DNA of 64,000 bases from assembly GCA_934045905.1 (NCBI GenBank), contig OW203768.1, forward strand, positions 5,794,316-5,858,315, written 5' to 3'. Shown one piece after another: positions 55,615 to 64,000 of the stretch. Every line of letters starts with the position of its first letter. Position 1 is the stretch's first letter. The notes beneath the pieces are model-generated. The model was not told the origin of the DNA and did not search any database. It was given only the letters and a program-made list of their open reading frames with translations. This DNA is from Leuctra nigra (taxonomy: Eukaryota; Arthropoda; Insecta; Plecoptera; Leuctridae). Position numbers and translations under genes: made by a program.

Positions 55615-56203
55615 TAGTTCAGAGTCTAAGCTGAAAAAGGGGGCCTAACCCACCACAAATTGCAACAGAAGGTTTTTTGATGTTGATTGATTCATAAAAA
55701 TGTCCTCTATAACATATCAAAAGTTCTCCGAAATTTGTTTAGGGTTGGTAGGCCAAAATACCAAATGTGTCAAAAAGTCATTGTTGTCATTATCAAATAT
55801 TCAAATTATATCAACCTAGTCGAGTAGCATATAAAATGAAAGCTTATGTATAGTACAACTAATAAAAATATGTATCACCATTGTAAAATTGATACAGAGG
55901 TCAAAAGGGGGCAAAAAGTTGTCAAAGTCTCATTTTTTAGGTGTTCCAGGACAAATGCGATATCACCATTCCTAATAAAGATAATAACATACTTTTTTAT
56001 ATTAATCTTGGCTATGATTAATCAATCCAAAATGAATTAGTTTATAATATGTAAACAATTCGCCAAATTTTATTAATCGTGGGTGAGCCTACTGGGTACT
56101 TGACCCATCGTGGGTACTTGAAATTGTCTATTTGTATTATTTTCTTTATATTTAAATGTAAAAATAACTTTATTCAGATCGATTATCCATCATTTTATAC
56201 CAT

Positions 56204-57359
56204 TGCCACGCCGGCGTCGTCGCCTCGGGCAGAAATAACCAGTGCCGGGCTAGCAACAGCTGGAGATGGGTGTGGGCGGGTGATCTCGTGGTAGTTGACA
56301 AAGAGAGAGACACGACATGAGCGAGAGCAATAGGATCAGAACTAGGTGCTAGACTATCAAGACATAAGGCTGTGATGTCCAGTTGACATTAATTATGGTT
56401 TTATTACATAAAGTGAGGAATAAATGAACAGTCAAATATCAGAATGAGATAACAGATTACCGGGGGTTTGACCTCCTCGCGTAAATGGACTCTGTGTACA
56501 ACACAGGTCGTAACCTCATCAGCTGTGTGCCTGGAGGCAACACAACACATGCAATTGAATGAATAGCAAATAAGACTGATACAATACAATGATAAATATA
56601 ACGACAGTGCAATGTTGCTTGCCGAACTGATTCGGACTTTTACTAGTAATTAAAACAACTCGTTACTTACACTTCTTGATATGATGCTCGCCGAACTACT
56701 TCGGACATTTACATAAATAGAATTCGTACAGACGACGTTCTAAGATTACTGGACTTACTTAATACAATGTTGAATTTAGATAGGTTTGATGATCCGAAAA
56801 GGGTGCCCTTTCCCTGACTGACGACGACCCGCGGAGACAATCCAAGTGTGGCCACACTAGATTGTTATATATAAAATACGTGACAACAAAATACATTATC
56901 TTACTTGCACTCGCAAGCAGGTCAGCAGACAACATAATGATTCTGTTTCATAACTCTAGATTGAACCTTAAATAGGGACTGGACGACCAGACCACTACGT
57001 TATATCCGCTACAACTCAGCGTTGGTTTCAATCTACATTTATACACTACTCACGCGGCGATGTGAAGTCTAGATTGAACCTTAAATAGGGACTGGACGAC
57101 CAGACCACTACGTTATATCCGCTACAACTCAGCGTGGTTACAATCTACATTTATACACTACTCACGCGGCGATGTGAAGTCGACGACGGTCAGCCAGAGA
57201 AAGAGAATGAGCTCAGGTCGCCGATCCGCGAACTCGACTATCATTGACCATTGCGCATGACATCTTTTCTGCTCTAGGCGACCCTCCAAATATGGGTACA
57301 AATGCCGGCTAATGGTAACGACTTGACGTTGGCGCCAGCGCCGAATTCAAACCGTTACA
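56204..57359 (-). repeat. 3' LTR (left)
   Basis: Begins TGCCACGCCGGCGTCGTCGC and ends CAAACCGTTACA on the plus strand. It contains an internal tandem duplication of about 114 bp (TCTAGATTGAACCTTAAATA at 56954 and 57068). The 61-codon ORF present in both LTRs is not a recognised gene. Confidence 0.9.
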
Positions 57360-57380
57360 ATTCCCCGTTAACCCCAACAA
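57360..57380 (-). other. polypurine tract
   Basis: On the minus strand GGGGTTAACGGGGAAT directly precedes the left LTR, the expected place for the plus-strand primer. Confidence 0.5.
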
Positions 57381-57420
57381 AAAGAAAATACAATTTTCTT
57401 TTTCTTCGAGTTCTTACAGG

Positions 57421-58100
57421 CTAACTATCATAATAACTACGCAAATCCTTTATGTGCCAGGTTCCGATATCGCGTCCATCGAGGTCCTTGAGACGGTAGA
57501 TCAGCGGTGACGTTTTCTTGCTGATCTCGAACGGTCCTTCGTATCGAGGCGCTAGCTTGGCTGCATAGTTGTCGGCAGCGTTGGACAAGTGGAAGTCTCT
57601 CTTCAAGACTCGGTCGCCAACATGGAATTCCAGCGGGCGTCGTCGGAGGTTGTATCTCACGGCGTTTTGCTGAGGGCGCGTTTCAAACGAGCGCGAATAT
57701 CTGTAAAAATAGATTTTAGTCCTTGCATCTTGTCAACATTGTCCGCGACAATAATAATCGCCATATCGATAGCGTCGGTGGTCTATACCACACAGAATTA
57801 TTTCACGACCCAAAGTTAACGTATGCATGTGTCTAGCCAGTTACTTCGTTCACTGCTGTACGTAGGGCACAACCTATTTTCGGCACATTCTTGTCCCATA
57901 GCATATGATTGTCGGTGATGTATGATCTCAGCATACCTAGAACAGTACAATTAGCGCGTTCCGTCGGGTTCGCTTGTGGATGACGTTTGTCGTTGTAGTG
58001 AAGAGTACTATGGTAGTCTGGACTCTTGAGCCATCTTCTTCCAAGGAGCTCCTATGAACTCAGGACCATGGTCACAAACTAAGATCTCTGCAGTGTCGTA
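57421..58100 (-). pseudogene. gypsy integrase remnant
   Basis: From right to left the minus strand reads ILVCDHGPEFIGAPW (second D of the DDE core), then HPQANPTERANCTVLGMLRS with YITDNHMLWD and GCALRTAVNEVTG, then DIRARLKRALSK, and finally YNLRRRPLEFHVGDRVLKRD with KLAPRYEGPFEI to SYYDS and stop at 57421. These are integrase core and C-terminal domain pieces in gypsy order. At least two frame changes separate them, so it is a pseudogene. The last piece (57421-57660) is an open 79-codon segment. Confidence 0.85.
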
Positions 58101-58521
58101 CACTAAGAATACCTCGTCTTCTATCTTCTGCGCCACGAGTTTCGACTTCGCGGATCTCACAGGAAATAGTAGGCTGTATTTCCAAAAATGTGTCCGTCAC
58201 CATCAAAGTTTTAGATACAGGTCACTGCTGTTTGCAGGCGCTCGCTTAAAGCATGAATTTCTTCTAACGACTCGGCTTCGTCCATGATGAAAAGATTACG
58301 TAACAGGGATAAATAATGACTGAACGATACAGCTCACCAGTATGCACGGCGTGTTCACGTAACTCGAAGGTCAAACGTATCTCGAGGTAATCGCAGCAAG
58401 CACAAGCGTCTGAAGGTCGTTGTTGTCCCACGTCGATTTTGGATTTGAGCACCAAAATGCCAACGTTCGGGCTCCACACGTCGCGTCTTGATCACCAGGC
58501 CCCACGTTGTGTGCGCCAAAA
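58101..58521 (-). other. 5' leader with primer binding site of the LTR element
   Basis: On the minus strand TGGCGCACACAACGTGGGGC begins two bases after the right LTR, a PBS-type sequence. The rest has no recognisable gag. Confidence 0.6.
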
Positions 58522-59678
58522 TGCCACGCCGGCGTCGTCGCCTCGGGCAGAAATAACCAGTGCCGGGCTAGCAACAGCTGGAGATGGGTGTGGGCGGGTG
58601 ATCTCGTGGTAGTTGACAAAGAGAGAGACACGACATGAGCGAGAGCAATAGGATCAGAACTAGGTGCTAGACTATCAAGACATAAGGCTGTGATGTCCAG
58701 TTGACATTAATTATGGTTTTATTACATAAAGTGAGGAATAAATGAACAGTCAAATATCAGAATGAGATAACAGATTACCGGGGGTTTGACCTCCTCGCGT
58801 AAATGGACTCTGTGTACAACACAGGTCGTAACCTCATCAGCTGTGTGCCTGGAGGCAACACAACACATGCAATTGAATGAATAGCAAATAAGACTGATAC
58901 AATACAATGATAAATATAACGACAGTGCAATGTTGCTTGCCGAACTGATTCGGACTTTTACTAGTAATTAAAACAACTCGTTACTTACACTTCTTGATAT
59001 GATGCTCGCCGAACTACTTCGGACATTTACATAAATAGAATTCGTACAGACGACGTTCTAAGATTACTGGACTTACTTAATACAATGTTGAATTTAGATA
59101 GGTTTGATGATCCGAAAAGGGTGCCCTTTCCCTGACTGACGACGACCCGCGGAGACAATCCAAGTGTGGCCACACTAGATTGTTATATATAAAATACGTG
59201 ACAACAAAATACATTATCTTACTTGCACTCGCAAGCAGGTCAGCAGACAACATAATGATTCTGTTTCATAACTCTAGATTGAACCTTAAATAGGGACTGG
59301 ACGACCAGACCACTACGTTATATCCGCTACAACTCAGCGTTGGTTTCAATCTACATTTATACACTACTCACGCGGCGATGTGAAGTCTAGATTGAACCTT
59401 AAATAGGGACTGGACGACCAGACCACTACGTTATATCCGCTACAACTCAGCGTTGGTTTCAATCTACATTTATACACTACTCACGCGGCGATGTGAAGTC
59501 GACGACGGTCAGCCAGAGAAAGAGAATGAGCTCAGGTCGCCGATCCGCGAACTCGACTATCATTGACCATTGCGCATGACATCTTTTCTGCTCTAGGCGA
59601 CCCTCCAAATATGGGTACAAATGCCGGCTAATGGTAACGACTTGACGTTGGCGCCAGCGCCGAATTCAAACCGTTACA
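58522..59678 (-). repeat. 5' LTR (right)
   Basis: Nearly identical to 56204-57359; differences include CAGCGTTGGTTTCAATC against CAGCGTGGTTACAATC. Confidence 0.9.
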
Positions 59679-60694
59679 CCATACGTTCGATTTTTACTTC
59701 GCCAAAATATCACATCTTTGAAATTGAATTCAAAATGAATTCGCTCACTCACGGTTAATGAAATTTGGCGAATTTTTTATATGCTATCAACAATTTAATT
59801 ATAGATAGATTGATGTCATAAAGTATATCATTTACTTTTATTAACGATGACATAATGGCAATTGTACTTAGACCCGTAATAATGGGACATTTTACCACAT
59901 TTTGGCCTCTAATGACCATTGTAAGACCTGTTTATTGCTCATATTTATTTTAATTAATTGAACTAATCATAAGCTTTTATTTGATATGCTACTCGACTAG
60001 GTTGATATAATTTGATAACTTGATACTATTGACAACAATGAGTTTTTGCAAAATTATGAAATTTAACCAAACAACCCTAATTAAAATTTGGAGAACTTTG
60101 GATATGTTTTAGAGGGCATTGTTCTGTATCGTTTCACATCAAAAGACCTTTTGTTATAAAAAGTGGGGATTTAGGAAATTGGTTTAATGTTAGACTTGGC
60201 CACCAAAAATTAAATGCGCCCTTTTAAACTATATGACAGATTCATTGGCCCACTCATGTTTTAAGAATTTTGGAGAACTTTTGATATGTTATTAACAGAT
60301 TCATTTGGGATCGATTAATATAAAAAAGTATGTTATTATCTTTATTAGGGATGGAGATAACACATTTGTCCTGGAACAACTCAAAATTAGATTTTGACCA
60401 TGTTTTGCCCCCTTTTGACCTCTGTATCAACTTTATAATGGTGATACATATTTCTATTAGTTGTACTAAACATAAGCTTTTATTTGATATAAAACTTGAC
60501 TAGGTTAATATAATTTTATTATTTGAAAATTACAACAATTACTTTTTGACAAATTTGGCATTTTGGCCCACCAACCCTAATCAAATTTCGGAGAACTTTT
60601 GATATGTTATCGAGGGTATTTTTATGAATCGATAAACATAAAAAATTCTTCTGTTGTCATTACTGATGGGTCAAAGTGTTTAGACTCTGGACTA

Positions 60695-61120
60695 TAAGTC
60701 CCAAATAAGTTGTATGAGCTGGAAGTGAAATGCCACATTATGACACTTGAAAGAATATTTGAAGACATTGTTGCGTCTGAGTCTCTGATCCCAGCATGAA
60801 TCATGCAAAACCATGAGCAGGTTAGCCAGCATCACGATTGAACTCGGCTCCTGAGCATGCGCGTTGAGACAGAAGTAGTCTTATAGTCACGTGTTCAATA
60901 CATGTGTTTCTCGTGGTACTTGAGCCTGTGCTTGAACTTGGATCCTTAACACATTCGTAGCGCATGCGCGTTGAGGCTGACGTTTGAATTGTAACTATTC
61001 CCACATCGAGGACAATGCGCTCAATGATGTTCTCAGTTATCCGTGATGGGAGAATATTTCCTGGTGACATTGAAAAGCGTTAGAAACTAATTCAAATGAT
61101 GTACTCGATGATCATACATC
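60695..61120. repeat. segmental duplicate block, copy 3
   Basis: GTCCCAAATAAGTTGTATGA, CATGAGCAGGTTAGCCAGCA and ATATTTCCTGGTGACA match 42715-43060 and 53470-53830. It is continuous with the exon H flank once the 5.1-kb insertion is removed. Confidence 0.85.
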
Positions 61121-61164
61121 ATCAAGATCTTGAAGTATAAGTTAATATTGCAGATGTCAGTCCA

Positions 61165-61372
61165 GGGGTGCGATCACATAAAATAACAACTTTGTTCTCG
61201 AGTGACAATATTCTCATCTGCATTGTCACACGACAACTCATTATATGATCGCACCCCAGTACAGTCAGGGAAACTAGATGGTTCATACTCTGTCTCTCTC
61301 TGACCCATAACATAAACATGTTTTTATATGGAGCAGAGAGAGATAGAGTATGAACCATCTAGTTTCCTTGAC
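61165..61372. repeat. two adjacent hairpin repeats
   Basis: 61165-61257: GGGGTGCGATCACATA and TATATGATCGCACCCC. 61264-61372: GTCAGGGAAACTAGATGGTT plus CATACTCTGTCTCTCTCTG, mirrored by AGAGAGATAGAGTATGAACC plus ATCTAGTTTCCTTGAC. Probably two small MITEs side by side. Confidence 0.85.
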
Positions 61373-61950
61373 TATACACCGTATTCCCCACAATAACAAA
61401 AACTTGTAAAAAGACTGCTAAGCAACTCCACGCCTAAAGGATTGAGATCTAAAAGGAGGGCCAAACAAAGGAAGAAAAGGTTTTGCTATAAAATCCTTTC
61501 TCACTTCATATCCGTGAAATTATTTCGCCCAGTTTCTGTCACCAATCCATGTTAAAATTTATGTTTTCCCTGAATTCTGCATGAAAGTAACCTCCAATTT
61601 ACATAGACCATGTAAATGAAGTTTCAACTATCTAAACTAATTTAAAAGCAGAATATTAAAAAAAAAAAAAAAAAAGCTTGGCGCATTGGCTGAAGAAGAG
61701 AATGGAAGAATGTTCGGTGCAACTTCAATGCGCCACTCCGCTTTTTCTATTTACCAATCACAAGTCTGCCTTGAGCGGTATGTGGACTATATTTCACTAG
61801 AAACAATATTAGTACTGATCTGTTTGCTTCTTAGTGACATTGCGAAGTCCAGCTTCCCTCATCCTCGATATTGTCATTGCTGTAGGAAGTAGGAAGTGAT
61901 GTACTCGTTGCCTCTGCACTGCAAGTTCTGGTCGCTTCCAAAATACGTCA
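61373..61950. other. non-coding stretch
   Basis: A run of about 17 A near 61658-61675. No gene recognised. Confidence 0.4.
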
Positions 61951-62520
61951 TTTCTCTTCATTCAGCAGAATATTTAGTCCAACCCTTAATCAAGCTTGAA
62001 ACAGATTATATTACCACCAACATTATTGTCCCATGTCACTCAACCAATCTAACAGCAAGGATCCTACCTCAAGAACCTCTGAATCTTTATTATCTGTCTT
62101 CATCATCTTCTACAACCATCTTCTTCTCTTTGCACAGTTAATAAAATGTTTGGACTCACCTCAGTTGAAACAATCTTTCGATATGGTGGATTTTGGTGGA
62201 CTTTACCCAACTGATGACTTCGACCACTTCGAGCAGGATTCCCCAAATATTTTTTACAGTTTTTACAGTTTTATTTTTTCCTTTACACAAGGTAATTTAC
62301 AATATACAAAAGTACATGTGCATACACAAGCATGTGACCCATAGGCTTTATGCCTTGTTTGGGTATTTGGAAACAACATTTACAAATAATAATAACAATA
62401 ATACTAATAACTAAAAAATAATGCTAAGCCTATGTTGATTCTAGTGTTGATTCTCTGTCTTCCTTTTCATCAAGCATGCTCTGGTGTCTGTACCATCTCT
62501 TTATTCTGATTCTAGGTAAG
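61951..62520. repeat. duplicate of 43190-43560 with an insertion
   Basis: TCACTCAACCAATCTAACAG and GGACTTTACCCAACTGATGA match the block near exon F. 62250-62440 (TTTTTACAGTTTTTACAGTT ... ATAATAATAACAATAATACT) is absent from the other copy. It ends in a simple repeat, as a SINE or LINE 3' end would. Confidence 0.75.
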
Positions 62521-63102
62521 GAAGTAAATTAAGTTTAATTAGTTTTAATTTTTTTTGCAGCGTTTTATTATATACCCGATAATTCTGAAAAATGTTCAAA
62601 GTTCAATGTTAGTGGAATTCCTGGTCATCACTCCTGGTGGACACTTTCGTTGTGACTTTACATAAAAAGGCACAATGTTTCGGGTACTTTTTGGTTCTAT
62701 AAGCTTGTCAACATAGCTTTTATATTGACAAAACATAATAGTTTTTTCAACTGGTATTGCAGTTTAAGGCAAAACCAACTGCTTTCACATTGCAGTTGGT
62801 ATTTATTAACTATTTTTAAGTAAGACAGTTCTACCATTCAAGTTTACCGTATTTAAAGTAGAAATTGAACGAACTTTTAGCGAGATTTACTTTTTAATCA
62901 TTTGTAAATTTATTTCGGTTAATTCCATCTCCCAAAAAGAAAAAAAATTCATGTTACTCCGATTTTGACGAAACTTGGCAGAATTGTTGACTTGTTGAAT
63001 TGTTGTGTCACTTGAGACAGTGGCATTTATTTTTAAAATTGTCAATTCGTATTTGACATTGAATGTAGGTATTCGTATTGAATGTAAAGTGGGCATCACA
63101 CT
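62521..63102. other. AT-rich stretch, nothing recognised
   Basis: No gene or repeat was supported here. Confidence 0.4.
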
Positions 63103-63212
63103 GGACCCTTACCTACTATCGTCATATATCAGTAGCACCGTGTTACTGTACTAGCCGATCGTGCTACAGTAACACGGTGCTACTGAAATTTGGCGATATT
63201 AGGTAAGGGTCC
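63103..63212. mobile_element. small hairpin MITE, 110 bp
   Basis: GGACCCTTACCTACTATCGT and CAGTAGCACCGTGTTACTGT on the left pair with TACAGTAACACGGTGCTACT and AGGTAAGGGTCC on the right. Confidence 0.85.
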
Positions 63213-63474
63213 TGGGTTGCAACATGTGGCTGGAAACCGCGTATGGCCCAAATTATCAATATGCGCATGTGCAAAGACTAAAATTAGTCTCTGCACATGT
63301 GCAGAACGATCACGTGATCCGTGTGATACCCATCACTTTAGGTTTTGTAGCAATCTTTCCAGTTGCTGAAGAAAATCGGAACTCTTCTGTGATCCTGCAA
63401 GTGATTATTCAGGGATTATTTACGGAATTTCTGTTAGATCATGGTTAGATGTTCTGTAATGTATATCAGTGCTT

Positions 63475-63508
63475 GCGTATCAACGCGTTACACTGAGCGT
63501 GTTCCTAG
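63475..63508 (+). repeat. Helitron-like 3' end fragment
   Basis: TATCAACGCGTTACACTGAG then CGTGTTCCTAG|T, matching the family end at 9088. Confidence 0.4.
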
Positions 63509-63514
63509 TAGTTG

Positions 63515-64000
63515 TAGAGGAGAATGAATATATCCTAAAAGGTAAATGGAACAAGCAGAGTGAATGCAATGAAATATTTGTTACAAAGATTTATTTTTAA
63601 GCTTTGACTTACAGAATATATTTCTCAAATACTCTACGTCAATAGCATTTAAATAATCTAAAACAAATTACATGAAATAACAATTCTTTAAAAATGCACA
63701 TTGCATTTCAATTTCTTGTGCGCTCTTGCGTAGTAAAGCGCATCTTACATTCACGTCAAAGGAATTATTTACCACACTCATGTTAAACATGACGAGTTAG
63801 GCCGCTCATGTATTTGAACTCCTTATTACATTGCCCACATCGCAGTACTTTACCACACTCATGTTTAACATGACGAGTTAGGCCGCTCATGTATTTGAAC
63901 TCCTTTTTACATTGCCCACATCGCAGTACTTTACCACACTCATGTTTAACATGACGAGTTAGGCCGCTCATGTATTTGAACTCCTTATTACATTGCCCAC
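63515..64000 (-). pseudogene. zinc-finger terminal exon I, partial, with a nonsense change
   Basis: The exon continues beyond the right edge. Visible from right to left are fingers CG-x-C-x-KEFKYMSGLTRHV repeated three times with identical helix parts. In the last of these the conserved VKHEC becomes V then stop (63783), because the plus strand has TGTTAAACAT where other copies have TGTTTAACAT; that finger loses its final ligand. Beyond the stop, the remaining sequence follows the E/G subfamily tail. AATAAA is on the minus strand at 63590-63595, and the 63515-63660 flank matches exons E and G. The acceptor and opening are outside the window. Confidence 0.7.

Larger units (their letters stand above)
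56200..59682 (-). mobile_element. young non-autonomous gypsy-type LTR element
   Basis: Two LTRs of about 1157 bp (56204-57359, 58522-59678) enclose only about 1.16 kb. TG...CA ends and 4-bp target duplications CCAT (56200-56203, 59679-59682) are clear. A PBS and purine-rich tract place the coding direction on the minus strand. The LTRs differ at only a few bases, so the insertion is recent. The internal part lacks gag, protease and RT and keeps only integrase pieces; it must have moved with proteins from another copy or lost them after insertion. Confidence 0.9.
55615..60694. mobile_element. TA-flanked foldback element hosting an LTR element
   Basis: The ends TAGTTCAGAGTCTAA and TTAGACTCTGGACTA are inverted and flanked by TA (55613-55614, 60695-60696). 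Arms 55640-56040 and 60290-60640 are inverted copies (CTCCGAAATTTGTTTAGGGT, CCCCCTTTTGACCTCTGTAT). A second, diverged unit of the right arm lies at 59850-60130. No transposase was seen. The LTR element at 56204-59678 is inserted inside it. Confidence 0.8.

Noticed and set aside
56404..58907. Identical 61-codon ORF present twice as a small conserved gene
   Set aside because: Both copies lie at the same place in the two LTRs, so identity reflects the LTR pair and not selection on a protein.

Overview
This window is eukaryotic nuclear DNA, most likely from an arthropod and probably an insect. Coding sequence is split into exons with GT-AG introns. The DNA between exons is AT-rich and full of hAT-, piggyBac- and foldback-type MITEs plus two Ty3/gypsy elements. 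The two host genes are a MOV10L1/Armitage-family helicase and a zinc-finger locus organised like Drosophila lola. No tRNA, rRNA, operon or prokaryotic signal was found. The species is not determined.

Layout. (1) 1-3845, minus strand: the 5' part of a Ty3/gypsy retrotransposon (LTR, primer binding site, gag-protease-RT, RNase H, integrase), frameshifted and running off the left edge. (2) 4200-34318, plus strand: eight exons of a MOV10L1/Armitage-type RNA helicase. Their phases join perfectly (309+1003+220+200+211+79+340+174 nt, about 845 codons), from an N-terminal region through Walker A (GPPGTGKT) to the DEAG box. The C-terminal RecA2 half is not in the window. (3) 21438-64000, minus strand: nine C2HC zinc-finger exons, each with the same phase-1 splice acceptor, the same opening segment, its own stop and usually its own poly(A) signal, plus two relics. 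This looks like an array of alternative 3'-terminal exons. Three of them lie inside helicase intron 6 on the opposite strand. The shared upstream exons must lie to the right of 64000. (4) 55615-60694: a TA-flanked foldback element carrying a young LTR element (56204-59678) whose coding part is reduced to an integrase remnant.

Main discovery. Seven splice junctions of the helicase gene carry local tandem arrays whose unit spans the junction: exon 1 donor x9, exon 3 acceptor x3, exon 4 donor x3, exon 5 donor x12, exon 6 acceptor about x63, exon 7 acceptor x2-3, exon 8 acceptor x27. In each case the coding-competent site is the exon-proximal copy and the extra copies lie on the intron side, so more than 100 decoy splice sites surround one gene. 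Two hAT elements with 8-bp target duplications sit inside the exon 6 array, which argues that the array is real and not recent.

The zinc-finger exons have spread by segmental duplication (B with C; E with G and I; F with H). Their fingers share an almost invariant scaffold, while the residues at recognition-helix positions 2, 3, 5 and 6 differ. That pattern suggests diversification of DNA-binding specificity.
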